From positions 1 through 64,000 of the forward strand of contig NZ_RJVB01000011.1 in NCBI RefSeq assembly GCF_003751505.1: a stretch of 64,000 nucleotides of DNA. Reading direction: 5' to 3'. How positions within the stretch are numbered: position 1 is the stretch's first letter; the number at the start of each line of letters is the position of its first letter. Positions 18,865-31,788 of this stretch are shown here, piece after piece. A program made the translations under genes and the position numbers. This stretch comes from Erwinia sp. JUb26 (GTDB lineage Bacteria > Pseudomonadota > Gammaproteobacteria > Enterobacterales > Enterobacteriaceae). A model generated the notes under the pieces. It did no database searches, was not told where the DNA came from, and saw nothing but the letters and a program-made list of their open reading frames with translations.

Positions 18865-19862
18865 CGCCGCTGGCCGAACGGCAAAGGAACAGCCTGGCGA
18901 GCGCAGACAGAGAGAATCACTTTATGTATCACCTCCGGGTGCCAGAAACTGCAGAAGAGTTAGATACCTACTATCAGTTCCGTTGGGAAATGCTGCGTAA
19001 GCCGCTGCATCAGCCCATGGGATCGGAGCGCGATGCCTGGGATGCCCTGGCGCATCACCAAATGGTGGTCGATGAGCAGGGGCAGCCGGTTGCCGTCGGC
19101 AGGTTGTACATTAATGCCGATAACGAAGCCGCCATTCGCTTTCTCGCCGTCCATCCATCGGTACAGGGAAAGGGGCTGGGAACGCTGGTGGCGATGACGC
19201 TGGAGTCCGTTGCCAGACAGGAAGGCGTCAAGCGGGTGGTGTGTAGCGCTCGTGAGGATGCCGTGGATTTCTTCTCCAAGCTGGGCTATCTCAATCAGGG
19301 CGAGATCACCGCGCCGCAAACTACCCCGGTGCGCCACTTTTTAATGATTAAACCGGTCGTCACGCTGGACGATATTCTGCACCGCGCAGACTGGTGTGGC
19401 CAGCTGCAGCAGGCATGGTATGAACACATCCCCCTCAGCGAGAAAATGGGCGTGCGCATTCTGCAGTACACCGGGCAGAAATTTGTCACCACCATGCCGG
19501 AGACCGGAAATCAGAATCCCCATCACACGCTGTTCGCCGGCAGTCTGTTTTCCCTGGCTACACTCACCGGCTGGGGGCTGATTTGGCTGCTTCTGCGTGA
19601 ACGGCACCTGGGAGGCACCATCATTCTGGCCGACGCGCATATTCGCTACAGCAAGCCCATCAGCGGCAGGCCCGGTGCGATTGCCAATCTGGGATCGCTC
19701 AGCGGTGATTTAGACCGCCTCGCCCGCGGTCGCAAGGCGCGCGTGCAGCTGGAAGTCGAGCTGTTTGGCAATGATGAATCCGGCGCGGTGTTTGAAGGGG
19801 TATATATCGTTTTGCCTGCCGATCCCGACGGACCTCTGGAATCTGGCGGTTCGGGGCACTAA
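18861..19862 (+). CDS. fabY: FabY (YiiD): GNAT plus thioesterase-like fusion, fatty acid initiation
   Basis: 333 aa from a TTG overlapping the dtd stop (TTGA); the E. coli protein is 329 aa with a matching N-terminal extension. An N-terminal GNAT acetyltransferase domain (about 20-165; [13 protein letters not shown] is the acyl-CoA pyrophosphate loop) is joined to a hot-dog thioesterase-like domain (about 185-325; [18 protein letters not shown]). E. coli YiiD supplies acetoacetyl-ACP by malonyl-ACP decarboxylation when FabH is missing. It is the last gene of the operon. Confidence 0.93.
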   Translation: MTPLAERQRNSLASADRENHFMYHLRVPETAEELDTYYQFRWEMLRKPLHQPMGSERDAWDALAHHQMVVDEQGQPVAVGRLYINADNEAAIRFLAVHPSVQGKGLGTLVAMTLESVARQEGVKRVVCSAREDAVDFFSKLGYLNQGEITAPQTTPVRHFLMIKPVVTLDDILHRADWCGQLQQAWYEHIPLSEKMGVRILQYTGQKFVTTMPETGNQNPHHTLFAGSLFSLATLTGWGLIWLLLRERHLGGTIILADAHIRYSKPISGRPGAIANLGSLSGDLDRLARGRKARVQLEVELFGNDESGAVFEGVYIVLPADPDGPLESGGSGH

Positions 19863-19880
19863 TTTTTATTACTTCGCGTT

Positions 19881-19914
19881 TAGCCAGTTTGCTCCAGGCG
19901 GCTCAAACTGGCTA
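19881..19914. terminator. Inverted repeat between convergent fabY and yicH
   Basis: TAGCCAGTTTG and CAAACTGGCTA (11-bp perfect arms) flank a 12-nt loop. The T-run is short on both sides. It is probably a bidirectional terminator. Confidence 0.6.
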
Positions 19915-19952
19915 TTTCCCATCGAATCACGCTTTATCGTTTAGCGGACCGT

Positions 19953-21632
19953 TTATTGATTGCCGCGCACTTCGCCGTTAATCATCTGCTGTTGGAGGGA
20001 AGTATCAGCCGGGGTGGCGGAAAGCGAGGCGTTCACCGTAGGTTTTAACGGTTTTTCCCGTTGCAGCAGGGCCTTACCGCTGAGTTGAAGATTGCCTTTA
20101 CCCTGTGCCAGCGGCGGCCAGCCCCAATTCTGCAGCAGGTTGACCTGCACCTGGCGACCATTGAGGGTAAAGGACGTGGCTCTGTCTGGCTGTTGGCTGA
20201 CAGTGGCTTTGCCTTCCAGCATGCCATCACCGCTAAACGCGCTCATTTCCGTGATGTTAATATTATCGTCGTCGGCGGCCAGCGTGAGCGACGGGTGACG
20301 AACATCAACGCGGTTGAAGGTGGCTTCAGCCGCATTCAGGCTCAGATTACCCGCCCAGACTCCCCACTGATGGCTGCGTGCCAGCAGCAGATTACTGCCC
20401 GTACCTTCCAGAGACGTCATCTGGAAAGGGAATGCCGGATCGATATCAATGATCAGATTGCGATTGGCACTGAATCTCTTGATTTCAACGCTATCCAGCC
20501 AGCCCGGCAGCGTTTGCATCCAGCGCTCACGCCAGGTTGAGGGAAGCGTGTACTCCAGACCGGCAATGACCACTTCATCAAGGTTCAGCTTTTTATCGCT
20601 GCGGTTCCAGTTGCCCTGTGCGCGGATCAGGCCGTTAACCCAGCGTGAACTGAACTGCGAAAGCTCAACGCCCTGCGGGGAAAAGTCGAGACTGGCTATG
20701 GGGTCGTCCAGCTGCAGGCTGCCGTTGACAAAGCTACTGGCGTTCATCGCCAGCGATCCGCCATCGCTCTGCCAGTCACCGTGGATCAGGGTGATATTTT
20801 TAAGCACTAAATCTAAATCGGTCACCGCCCAGTCGCGCCCTTCCAGGCGAGCATCGGTGACATCAACTCTCCCCAGCCGAATCTCAGGAAGAGACAGCAG
20901 CGGCTGTAAAAAATCACTCAGCGTTTTATCACTTTGCAGACGTATGCTGTTGAGGCGCAGGCTGGAAATCTGCCAGTTACCGGCCGCATCACGGCGTGCG
21001 TTCGCCGTCGCTGAACCGCGTGCAACATCGGCACCCAGATTGCTAATCGTCCATTCCTGGCCCTTCACACTGCCTTCAATCAGTGCGTTAGCCGCCGGTA
21101 CGCCATTCAGCACCAGAGATCCGGCGCTGATCTGAAAACTTGCCTGATAGTCCGGCCGGGCAGTGGCTTCCGGCTGCCAGGGAATAATGCCACCGTCTAC
21201 CCGCTGTGCCTGTAATGACCCGCCATCCTGGGAGCGATTTAGCGCCATCTGGCTAAACTGGAGCCTGTCGGCCTGCAAAGAAACCGGCGGGGCGCCGTTA
21301 TTCAGATTTAACGTTCCCTGATTCAGCCGGATGCTGGAGAAATGAAGTGGATTGCTGAACTGCTTAAGGCTCAGGCCGAGGTCAACGCGCTTAGCGACCA
21401 GCGTCGCGGGTTGGCCATCGTGGCCGAAGGCAACATCATCAAGCAGGAGATGGCTGGGACGAGAAAAGTCATGCTCAATTTTACTCATGGTGAGCTGATA
21501 GGCGGTGTCATCACTGATCTGGCGGCTAATCCATCCTGCACCCCACTGGGTTTGCAGCAGCACATAAAGAGCAACGATGACCAGCAGCAACACCAGCAGC
21601 AGCGTGAGCAGAACTTTTCCGAGAAACTTCAT
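19953..21632 (-). CDS. yicH: AsmA family protein YicH
   Basis: 559 aa from the ATG at 21632 (reading MKFLGKVLL, like E. coli YicH, 569 aa); an ATG three codons earlier is possible. A single N-terminal membrane helix (about residues 4-26) anchors a large periplasmic part built of AsmA-type beta repeats. Relatives (AsmA, TamB, YhdP) form bridges for phospholipid transport to the outer membrane; whether YicH does so is not settled. It is convergent with fabY and downstream of xanP. Confidence 0.92.
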   Translation of the reverse strand: MKFLGKVLLTLLLVLLLVIVALYVLLQTQWGAGWISRQISDDTAYQLTMSKIEHDFSRPSHLLLDDVAFGHDGQPATLVAKRVDLGLSLKQFSNPLHFSSIRLNQGTLNLNNGAPPVSLQADRLQFSQMALNRSQDGGSLQAQRVDGGIIPWQPEATARPDYQASFQISAGSLVLNGVPAANALIEGSVKGQEWTISNLGADVARGSATANARRDAAGNWQISSLRLNSIRLQSDKTLSDFLQPLLSLPEIRLGRVDVTDARLEGRDWAVTDLDLVLKNITLIHGDWQSDGGSLAMNASSFVNGSLQLDDPIASLDFSPQGVELSQFSSRWVNGLIRAQGNWNRSDKKLNLDEVVIAGLEYTLPSTWRERWMQTLPGWLDSVEIKRFSANRNLIIDIDPAFPFQMTSLEGTGSNLLLARSHQWGVWAGNLSLNAAEATFNRVDVRHPSLTLAADDDNINITEMSAFSGDGMLEGKATVSQQPDRATSFTLNGRQVQVNLLQNWGWPPLAQGKGNLQLSGKALLQREKPLKPTVNASLSATPADTSLQQQMINGEVRGNQ

Positions 21633-21705
21633 GGCAACCATCCCGTGGAAAATCGGTAATGGCTTGTTATGCCTGATTTATCGCCGTTTCTCAACCGGGA
21701 AGGCA

Positions 21706-21736
21706 CTGACAGGGCCGAAATTATCTGCCCTGTCAG
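21706..21736. repeat. Inverted repeat after xanP
   Basis: CTGACAGGGC and GCCCTGTCAG (10-bp perfect arms, 11-nt loop) lie 25 nt beyond the xanP stop. No T-run follows, so it is a stable 3' hairpin rather than a canonical terminator. Confidence 0.55.
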
Positions 21737-21760
21737 CGTACGACTCTGACCGCTGCGGAA

Positions 21761-23146
21761 TTATTTTTCCTGCGGGAACACCAGATTCAGAACAATAGCA
21801 GTGATCCCGCCCGCCGCGATGCCGGAAGAGAGCAGGGTTTTCAGCCAGTCAGGGGCGAACTGCAGGATCAGCGGCTGCTGGGATACGCCCAGGCCAACTG
21901 CCAGCGACAGCGCAATAATCATAATCGCACGGCGGTTTAGCGGCTCGCGTGACACGATGCGCACGCCGGAAGCGGCGATGGTACCAAACATGACAATCGT
22001 CGCTCCGCCCAGCACCGGTTCAGGAATATGCTGCACAAAACCGCTGACGGCCGGGAACAGCCCCAGCACAATCAGCATCAGCGCCACGACAAAACCTACG
22101 TAGCGGCTGGCAACGCCGGTCAGCTGGATCACGCCATTATTCTGCCCAAAGCAGGAGTTGGGAAAGGTATTGAACAGCGCAGATACGCAGGAGTTAAGGC
22201 CGTTAGCCAGCACGCCCCCCTTCAGTCGCTTCATATACAGCGGGCCACTGACCGGCTGCTCGGAAACGTCGGAGGTCGCGGTAATGTCGCCAATGGTTTC
22301 CAGCGAGGTCACCATAAATACCAGCATCAGCGGGATCAGCAGATTCCAGTCGATACCCAGTCCGTAATACAGCGGCATCGGGATCGCCACCAGAGAGGTA
22401 TTGCCTGGCGCGGTATCGGCCGGCAGCATACCCAGCGCCCACGCCAGCAGATAGCCAACGGCCATGGCGATCACCAGTGAAGCAACGCGCAGGTAGGGAT
22501 TACGCTGGCGGTTAAGCAGAATAATCACCGCCAGAACGGCTCCGGCCAGCAGCAGGTTTTTAGGTGCGCCGAAAGTATGGTCGTTCATCGCCGCATAGCC
22601 GCCGCCGATGGAGGTCAGGCCGACCTGAATCAGCGACAGGCCGATAATCATCACCACCACACCGGAAACCAGCGGGGTAATGACCCGGCGCGCGAGGTGC
22701 AGAACGCGGGACAGGGCCATTTCCGTGCAGGAGGCGAGCATCAGCGTGCCGAACAGGGCAGCCATCATGGTCGGGACGTCAGCACCGCCGTTCTTCAGCG
22801 CCAGCCCGCCCATAATCAGCGGAGAAACAAAGTTAAAGCTGGTTCCCTGGATAGAGAGCAGCCCGGAACCCACCGGTCCCCATGTTTTGATCTGCAGAAT
22901 CGATGCCACGCCGGAAGCGAACAGCGACATGCTGATGATGTGCTGCGTATCCTGCGCCGGTAAGCCGAGGGCCTGACAAATCAGCAGCGCCGGTGTGATG
23001 ACCGCAACGAACATCGCCAGCAGGTGCTGACAGGCGGCAAACAGAGTCTGAGGGAGCGGTGGACGGTCTTCAAGACGATAAATCAACTCACTGTTGCTCA
23101 CCGGAGCAGGTTGGTGGGCAGCGGCATCATGGGCATCAACGGACAT
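21761..23146 (-). CDS. xanP: Xanthine:proton symporter XanP
   Basis: 461 aa, against 463 in E. coli XanP (YicE). It is a nucleobase-ascorbate transporter (NCS2) with about 12-14 membrane segments. The family motif region is intact ([19 protein letters not shown], then [19 protein letters not shown] with the conserved QNxG). It imports xanthine. A near-perfect PurR operator lies just upstream. In E. coli gltS follows on the recG side; here recG starts directly. Confidence 0.96.
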   Translation of the reverse strand: MSVDAHDAAAHQPAPVSNSELIYRLEDRPPLPQTLFAACQHLLAMFVAVITPALLICQALGLPAQDTQHIISMSLFASGVASILQIKTWGPVGSGLLSIQGTSFNFVSPLIMGGLALKNGGADVPTMMAALFGTLMLASCTEMALSRVLHLARRVITPLVSGVVVMIIGLSLIQVGLTSIGGGYAAMNDHTFGAPKNLLLAGAVLAVIILLNRQRNPYLRVASLVIAMAVGYLLAWALGMLPADTAPGNTSLVAIPMPLYYGLGIDWNLLIPLMLVFMVTSLETIGDITATSDVSEQPVSGPLYMKRLKGGVLANGLNSCVSALFNTFPNSCFGQNNGVIQLTGVASRYVGFVVALMLIVLGLFPAVSGFVQHIPEPVLGGATIVMFGTIAASGVRIVSREPLNRRAIMIIALSLAVGLGVSQQPLILQFAPDWLKTLLSSGIAAGGITAIVLNLVFPQEK

Positions 23147-23186
23147 GTTCGGGGTTCCAGCGGGAATAAAGTGGCGATTTTAATCC

Positions 23187-23213
23187 TCTGTCGTTGAAAA
23201 GCAAACGTTTGCT
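23187..23213 (-). promoter_or_regulatory. xanP promoter with overlapping PurR operator
   Basis: AGCAAACGTTTGCT (23200-23213) is a perfect palindrome and contains the full 12-nt core GCAAACGTTTGC of the PurR consensus ACGCAAACGTTTGCGT. On the - strand, TTGCTT, 16 nt and TAAAAT form a plausible promoter whose -35 overlaps the operator, so PurR should repress xanP. Confidence 0.8.
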
Positions 23214-23258
23214 GGTGGCAACCATTGACGTAGAGGTCGACGAAGAAGGCCAGGTGTT

Positions 23259-25340
23259 TCAGGCGTTGGTGTAGCGCTCGGTTTCAGGCAGCCAGCGTTC
23301 AATCAGTGCCTGCGCCTGCTGGGGATAGTGTTGATGAATATGGCGAGCAACACGCTGAACTTCCGGGATCATCGCGCCATCGCGCAGTAGATCGGCGACT
23401 TTAAACTCGGCATTGCCGGTCTGACGCGTGCCCAGCAGCTCGCCGGGGCCGCGGATTTCGAGATCGCATTGGGCAATAACAAAACCATCATTACTGTCGC
23501 GCAGAACCTGGAGGCGTTTTTGTGCGGTTTTGCTCAGCGGGGCTTTATACAGTAGTACGCAGTGAGAAGCGACCGCGCCGCGCCCGACTCGCCCGCGCAG
23601 CTGATGCAGCTGCGCCAGCCCCAGTCGTTCCGGGTTTTCAATAATCATCAGGCTGGCGTTAGGGACATCAACCCCGACTTCAATCACCGTGGTGGCGATC
23701 AGCAACTGAATTTCACCGGCCTTAAAGGCCTGCATCACGGCCTGTTTCTCCGCCGGTTTCATACGACCGTGCACCAGGCCAACCTGCAAATCAGGCAGCG
23801 CCAGTTTCAACTCTTCCCAGGTGGCTTCAGCCGCCTGCGCTTCCAGCAGCTCTGACTCTTCAATCAGGGTACATACCCAGTACGCCTGACGGCCTTCTGC
23901 ACTACAGGCGCTTTTAACGCGGGCGATAATATCCGCACGGCGCGTATCTGGGATGGCCACGGTGGTGACAGGCGTTCTACCCGGCGGCAGTTCGTCGATG
24001 GTTGAGGTATCAAGGTCGGCATAGGCGGTCATCGCCAGGGTACGTGGAATCGGCGTGGCGGTCATAATCAGCTGATGCGGGTGGAAACCCTGCTCTACGC
24101 CTTTTTCCCACAGTGCCAGGCGCTGGTGGACGCCAAAGCGATGCTGCTCATCGATAATCACCAGCGCCAGGCCGTTAAACTGCACCTGCTCCTGGAATAT
24201 CGCGTGGGTCCCGACAATCATCGATACCTGACCGCTGGCAATGGCCTCCTGCTGGGCAAGGCGAGCCTTACCTTTCTGTTTTCCGGCCAGCCAGCCCACT
24301 TCAATCCCCAGCGGAGCAAACCACTGGCGGAAGTTATTGGCGTGCTGTTCGGCCAGCAGTTCCGTGGGGGCCATCAGCGCAACCTGTTTTCCCCAGGCAA
24401 TCACATTCAGTGCCGCCAGGGCTGCCACCAGCGTTTTACCTGAGCCAACGTCGCCCTGCACCAGGCGCATCATCGGATAATCTTTCGCGAGATCCGCTTC
24501 TATCTCACGCCCAACGCGCTGTTGAGCGCCGGTAGGACGGAACGGGAGCGCGGCGAGTAATTGTTCGCTGAGGGTGTGGCGGGGTGACATGGCCAGCGCG
24601 TGATAGCGCTGTGCACCGGCGCGTACCGCCAGCATGCTGAGATTGTGGGCCAGCAGTTCTTCCATAATCAACCGGCGCTGTGCTGGATGGGTGCCGCTGT
24701 CGAGATCGCTCAGGGCGATATCCGGCGGTGGGCGATGCAGAGTTCGCAGCGCCTCCGGCAGTCCAATCATTCCCTGGCTCAGTTCCGGCGGCAGCAGTTC
24801 GGCAATGGCGCAGGTGTCCAGCAGGGCAAGCGCCTGATCGGTCAGGTTGCGCAGCGTGGCCTGGCGGATGCCTTCGGTGGTGGAATAGACCGGAGTCAGC
24901 GTTTCCTGCAGACCGGTCACACCCTGTTCACCCTGAATCTTATATTCCGGGTGAATGATTTCGGCGCCGCGCTGGCCGCGCTTGATTTCACCATAGGCGG
25001 TCACGCGCCGCCCGATGGCCAGGCTGTTTTTCATCCCTGCATTAAAATTGAAGAAGCGCAGCGTCAGCACGCCGGTGCCATCGCTAATCTGGCAGGTTAG
25101 CATGCGGCGGCGGCCAAAGCTGATATCGCAGTGCAGCACGTCACCTTCAACGGTGGCAAAGATGCCCGGCAGCAGATCGTTAATGGTATAAAGCTGAGTA
25201 CGATCTTCATAACGCATCGGCAGATGCAGTAGCAGATCCTGAACGGTAAGCAGGCCTATTTTAGCCAGCTTTGCTGCCTGATTGGCACCCACGCCGGTGA
25301 GCGTATTCAGCGGAATGGCATCCAGCAGGCGGCCCTGCAT
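23259..25340 (-). CDS. recG: ATP-dependent DNA helicase RecG
   Basis: 693 aa from the ATG at 25340, the E. coli length; the ATG overlaps the trmH stop by one base (TAATG). An N-terminal wedge (OB-fold) domain, about residues 1-250, precedes the helicase core with Walker A GDVGSGKT and the DEQH box. Motif VI is QLRGRVGRG and the C-terminal TRG region is intact. It reverses stalled forks and migrates branched DNA. It is the last gene of the rpoZ-spoT-trmH-recG run. Confidence 0.98.
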   Translation of the reverse strand: MQGRLLDAIPLNTLTGVGANQAAKLAKIGLLTVQDLLLHLPMRYEDRTQLYTINDLLPGIFATVEGDVLHCDISFGRRRMLTCQISDGTGVLTLRFFNFNAGMKNSLAIGRRVTAYGEIKRGQRGAEIIHPEYKIQGEQGVTGLQETLTPVYSTTEGIRQATLRNLTDQALALLDTCAIAELLPPELSQGMIGLPEALRTLHRPPPDIALSDLDSGTHPAQRRLIMEELLAHNLSMLAVRAGAQRYHALAMSPRHTLSEQLLAALPFRPTGAQQRVGREIEADLAKDYPMMRLVQGDVGSGKTLVAALAALNVIAWGKQVALMAPTELLAEQHANNFRQWFAPLGIEVGWLAGKQKGKARLAQQEAIASGQVSMIVGTHAIFQEQVQFNGLALVIIDEQHRFGVHQRLALWEKGVEQGFHPHQLIMTATPIPRTLAMTAYADLDTSTIDELPPGRTPVTTVAIPDTRRADIIARVKSACSAEGRQAYWVCTLIEESELLEAQAAEATWEELKLALPDLQVGLVHGRMKPAEKQAVMQAFKAGEIQLLIATTVIEVGVDVPNASLMIIENPERLGLAQLHQLRGRVGRGAVASHCVLLYKAPLSKTAQKRLQVLRDSNDGFVIAQCDLEIRGPGELLGTRQTGNAEFKVADLLRDGAMIPEVQRVARHIHQHYPQQAQALIERWLPETERYTNA

Positions 25341-26035
25341 TATTTCATCGCCTTTGACTGCATCGTTGCCCACCACTCAGGGTCTGCTTCTACTTCGCCA
25401 CAGTCGTTGATCACCGGGTAGGGCAGACTTTTCTGCTTCGCAACGCGCGCCAGCACCGGGTAGCCGCCTTCAAACAGCAGACGCTGCTGCTCGGCGTAAG
25501 GTAGTGTGCTTTCATGGCGCAGGTACATACCTGCATTCTGGCGCTGACGCTGGGCTTCATACAGGATCAGTGCGGAGGCTACGGAGACGTTCAGCGACTG
25601 CACCATACCAATCATTGGAATGATGATGTCCTGGTCGGCCAGATCCAGTGCTTCCTGAGTGATACCGGTTTTTTCCTGGCCCATCAAAATACAGGTAGGG
25701 CGGGTGTAGTCGATTTCGCGGAAATCGACGGCTTTATCCGACAGGTTGGTCGCCAGAATCTGCATATCCTGGCTTTTAAGATGCTGCACGGCTTCAGAAA
25801 TGCTTCGGTGCGTTTTTACCTGCACCCAGCTGTTGCTACCGGCGGCGGATGACACCATGGTGCGCATACGGCTCCCGGGCCAGACGGCATGCACTTCATG
25901 CACGCCAACGGCATCGGCAGTACGGATCACCGCAGAAACGTTATGGGGCTTATGAACCTGCTCCATACAGACCGTCAGATCGTGCTGGCGTGCGGCCAGC
26001 ATTTCACGGATACGGGCATAACGTTGTGCATTCAT
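25340..26035 (-). CDS. trmH: tRNA (guanosine-18-2'-O)-methyltransferase TrmH
   Basis: 231 aa, against 229 in E. coli. The three SPOUT motifs are intact: NVSAVIRTADAVG (about 33-45), ILMGQEKTGI (about 135-145) and IPMIGMVQSLNVSVASALIL (about 158-177). It methylates the ribose of G18 in a subset of tRNAs, using SAM. It lies 100 nt after spoT and overlaps recG by one base. Confidence 0.97.
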   Translation of the reverse strand: MNAQRYARIREMLAARQHDLTVCMEQVHKPHNVSAVIRTADAVGVHEVHAVWPGSRMRTMVSSAAGSNSWVQVKTHRSISEAVQHLKSQDMQILATNLSDKAVDFREIDYTRPTCILMGQEKTGITQEALDLADQDIIIPMIGMVQSLNVSVASALILYEAQRQRQNAGMYLRHESTLPYAEQQRLLFEGGYPVLARVAKQKSLPYPVINDCGEVEADPEWWATMQSKAMK

Positions 26036-26135
26036 GCGAAGAATAACTCCCTGAAAATGGTAATTCCGTCGCGGTACGATAAATCGACGATCGGGTGAAA
26101 GGCGACTAAAGCGAAGACGTGCTCCGCTTTAGTCC

Positions 26136-28253
26136 TTAGTTGCGGTTACGATGCACCTTGATGACATCCGGCATTACGCGGATTTTACGCATAATGTTAG
26201 CCAGATGAACGCGATCGCGCGCCGTCAGACGGATAAAGGCGCTGTACACGCGGCCATCTTTCTCTTCGGTATTCAGGCTCTGAATATTAGAACCCGCGGT
26301 ATTAATTGCCGCAGTCAGATTAGCCAGCGCACCCTGGTGGTTAAACATATCCACTTTGATTTCGGCGACAAATTCCTGTTCGGTGTCTTTGTCCCACTCT
26401 ACCGCCATGAATTTCTCAGGCTCTTTCTGGTAGCCGCGGATATTCCGGCAGGATTCGTGGTGAACCACCAGACCTTTACCCGGGCTCACGTGGGCAACGA
26501 TCGGGTCACCGGGAATCGGGCGACAGCACTTGGCGAAGGTAATCAGGACGCCGTCAGCACCTTTAATCGGCAGCTTGCTGCGAGAAGGCGAGGACGTTGG
26601 CGTTTCAGCCGGAGCAGCGTCACTGTGCTGGAGATTCTTCGCCACGACCACGCTCATTGCATTACCCAGGCCAATTTCCGCCAGCAAATCGTCCAGCGTG
26701 GCGAGCTTCATGCGCTCAAGTTCGTGCTGAACATTGGCTTCAGGTATTTCGGCCAGCTTGCGGCTGCCGCCGAGGGCATGATTAAGCAGACGTCGGCCAA
26801 GGCTGACGGAGTCATCGCGCTTCAGGTTTTTCAGCAGTTGACGAATTTTGGCGCGCGCTTTCGAGCTGACGACAAAGTTCAGCCACGCCGCATTCGGCCG
26901 CGCGCCCGGCGCGGTAATAATCTCTACCGTTTGCCCGCTGGTCAGCGATTGTGACAGTGGATAAGGCTGGCGATCGACGCGGGCCCCAACGCAGGCATGG
27001 CCGATATCGGTATGCACCGCATAGGCAAAATCAACCGGCGTTGCTCCAGCAGGAAGCTCAACGATGCGGCCTTCCGGGGTGAAAACGTAAATCTCGTCCG
27101 GGAACAGATCGGATTTTACGCTTTCGATAAATTCAAATGAGCTACCGGCGCTCTGCTGCAGCTCCAGCAGGCTTTGCAGCCAGCGCTGGGCGCGAATTTG
27201 TGCGGTGGTGCTGCTTTCGCCCTGTTCTTTATAAGCCCAGTGCGCTGCTACCCCCATTTCCGCCATCTGATCCATATCTTCAGTACGGATCTGCACCTCA
27301 ACCGGCACGCCGTGCGGGCCGATCATCGAGGTGTGCAGCGACTGATAGCCGTTAGCCTTAGGAATCGCGATGTAGTCTTTGACTCGCCCCGGACGCGGCT
27401 TATACAGGCTGTGCATCTGGCCGAGAACGCGATAGCAGGTATCCATATCATGCACGATCACCCGGAAAGCGTAGATATCCATAATCGAATGAAAACGCTG
27501 TTCTTTCAGGTGCATTTTGCAATAGATGGAATAGAGGTGCTTCTCGCGGCCGCTTACACGGCAGGGAATACCGGCTTCCTGCAGGCGACCGTCGATTTCT
27601 GAGAGGATCTTCTGAATCATCTCTTTACGGTTGCCGCGCGCGGCCTTCACCACCTCTTTAATTACCCGATAGCGGTTGGGATACAGGGCTTCAAAGCCCA
27701 GTTCTTCCAGCTCGGTTTTAAGATGGTGAATACCCAGACGGTGCGCCAGAGGACTGTAAATTTCCAGCGTTTCCAGAGCGATACGCCGCCGTTTATCCGG
27801 ACGTAAAGAACCCAGCGTGCGCATATTGTGCGTACGGTCGGCCAGCTTGATCAGAATGACGCGAATATCCTGCACCATCGCCATGATCATCTTGCGGAAG
27901 TTTTCCGCCTGCGCTTCTTTTTTGTCGCGGAATTTCAGCTTATCAAGTTTGGACACGCCTTCGACCAGCTCAGCAACGCTTTTGCCGAACAGCTGTTCCA
28001 TATCCTGATACGTAGCGGGGGTGTCTTCGATAACATCGTGCAGCAGAGCGGCCATGAGCGTTTCATGGTCGAGCTTCATCTCTGCCAGGATGCAGGCAAC
28101 GGCTACCGGGTGAGTAATATAGGGTTCACCGCTGGAGCGTGTCTGTCCCTCGTGAGCATCACGTGCGACAAGATAAGCTTGCTTGAGGCGCTTTATTTGC
28201 TCCTCAGGCAAGTATTTTTCAATCAGTTGATTGAGGCTTTCAAACAGATACAA
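26136..28253 (-). CDS. spoT: Bifunctional (p)ppGpp synthetase/hydrolase SpoT
   Basis: 705 aa, against 702 in E. coli. In order: HD hydrolase domain (ALLHDVIED near residue 72; RTHNMRTL), the synthetase domain (about 230-340), TGS (about 390-450) and a C-terminal ACT domain (about 630-705). It makes and mainly degrades ppGpp in response to carbon, fatty-acid and iron starvation. It lies 19 nt after rpoZ, the usual gmk-rpoZ-spoT-trmH-recG order. Confidence 0.98.
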   Translation of the reverse strand: MYLFESLNQLIEKYLPEEQIKRLKQAYLVARDAHEGQTRSSGEPYITHPVAVACILAEMKLDHETLMAALLHDVIEDTPATYQDMEQLFGKSVAELVEGVSKLDKLKFRDKKEAQAENFRKMIMAMVQDIRVILIKLADRTHNMRTLGSLRPDKRRRIALETLEIYSPLAHRLGIHHLKTELEELGFEALYPNRYRVIKEVVKAARGNRKEMIQKILSEIDGRLQEAGIPCRVSGREKHLYSIYCKMHLKEQRFHSIMDIYAFRVIVHDMDTCYRVLGQMHSLYKPRPGRVKDYIAIPKANGYQSLHTSMIGPHGVPVEVQIRTEDMDQMAEMGVAAHWAYKEQGESSTTAQIRAQRWLQSLLELQQSAGSSFEFIESVKSDLFPDEIYVFTPEGRIVELPAGATPVDFAYAVHTDIGHACVGARVDRQPYPLSQSLTSGQTVEIITAPGARPNAAWLNFVVSSKARAKIRQLLKNLKRDDSVSLGRRLLNHALGGSRKLAEIPEANVQHELERMKLATLDDLLAEIGLGNAMSVVVAKNLQHSDAAPAETPTSSPSRSKLPIKGADGVLITFAKCCRPIPGDPIVAHVSPGKGLVVHHESCRNIRGYQKEPEKFMAVEWDKDTEQEFVAEIKVDMFNHQGALANLTAAINTAGSNIQSLNTEEKDGRVYSAFIRLTARDRVHLANIMRKIRVMPDVIKVHRNRN

Positions 28254-28272
28254 GGCGAGCCTTCAGATCCGA

Positions 28273-28548
28273 TTAACGACGACCTTCAGCGATAGCGGTC
28301 ACAGCCTGAATTTCAGCGGCTTCCTGCTCTTGCTGTTCCTGACGATCGCGCACGTCAAGGATCTGATTAGTGATCAGGCCCTCTTCGATTTCGCGCAGTG
28401 CGATAACGGTAGATTTATCGTTTTCTTCTGGAACCAGTGGATCTTTACCACCAACCTGCATCTGACGTGCGCGACGTGCTGCCACCAGAACCAGGTCAAA
28501 ACGGTTACCAATTTTTTCTACTGCGTCCTGTACGGTTACGCGTGCCAT
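28273..28548 (-). CDS. rpoZ: RNA polymerase omega subunit
   Basis: 91 aa, as in E. coli. The N-terminus [29 protein letters not shown] is characteristic (conserved stretch at residues 1-29). Omega helps fold beta' and forms part of a ppGpp site, which suits its pairing with spoT 19 nt downstream. It follows gmk after 53 nt. Confidence 0.98.
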   Translation of the reverse strand: MARVTVQDAVEKIGNRFDLVLVAARRARQMQVGGKDPLVPEENDKSTVIALREIEEGLITNQILDVRDRQEQQEQEAAEIQAVTAIAEGRR

Positions 28549-28601
28549 AAGTGTGATACTCCACGGGTGAAGAAATGACTCGGCATAATACTGAGTTGTC
28601 C

Positions 28602-29366
<765 letters not shown>

Positions 29367-29411
29367 CTACTGTTGCAGAAAAAGTCTCAGGGCCTGTTTC
29401 CAGAATCCTGA

Positions 29412-31136
<1,725 letters not shown>

Positions 31137-31170
31137 GCCGATACGCTACAATTCGCCTGGCTGAGGGGGC

Positions 31171-31788
31171 TCAGTGGTCACCGTGCGGGTAGTTGAACAC
31201 CGGCAGGCCCAGTTTGAAACGAAGCGCCAGCAAACGGGCAACAAAGCCGCAGATCAGGGTGATGATGACCACGGTTTCCATCGCAAGCGCAGTTTTTGAC
31301 AGCAAAATGTAGACCCATCCTGATGCAAAGGCGATTCCGGCATAGAGCTCTTTTTGGAAAACCAGCGGAATGCGATTGCAAAACATATCACGCAAAACCC
31401 CACCAAAAACACCGGTGACGACGGCGCTGATAGCGGCAATAATCCCGGCATGCCCCATATCAAGGGCAACCTGCGCGCCCAGTATTGAAAATACCACCAG
31501 TCCCAGCGCATCAAGCACCAGAAATACCTTACGCAAGTGGGGCATGAGCGGAGCGGCAAGGGTGGTAATGACCGCCGCAGCGGCGACGATCATGATGTAT
31601 TCAGGATGCTTAACCCAGCCCAAAGGATAGTGGCCCAGCAGCATATCGCGTACCGAGCCGCCGCCAATCGCGGTGACTGAGGCGATGATGATGACGCCGA
31701 ACATGTCCATCTTACGGCGACCCGCGGCAAGAGCCCCGGTCATGGCTTCAGCAGTGATGCCGATAATGTAAAGCACGGTGAGTAACAT
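31171..31788 (-). CDS. yicG: YicG, TRIC-family membrane protein
   Basis: 205 aa, as in E. coli. It has seven hydrophobic segments in two related halves ([11 protein letters not shown] and [13 protein letters not shown]), the hallmark of the UPF0126/TRIC cation-channel family. The bacterial role is unsettled; related proteins have been tied to glycine or cation movement. It is convergent with ligB. Confidence 0.94.
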   Translation of the reverse strand: MLLTVLYIIGITAEAMTGALAAGRRKMDMFGVIIIASVTAIGGGSVRDMLLGHYPLGWVKHPEYIMIVAAAAVITTLAAPLMPHLRKVFLVLDALGLVVFSILGAQVALDMGHAGIIAAISAVVTGVFGGVLRDMFCNRIPLVFQKELYAGIAFASGWVYILLSKTALAMETVVIITLICGFVARLLALRFKLGLPVFNYPHGDH

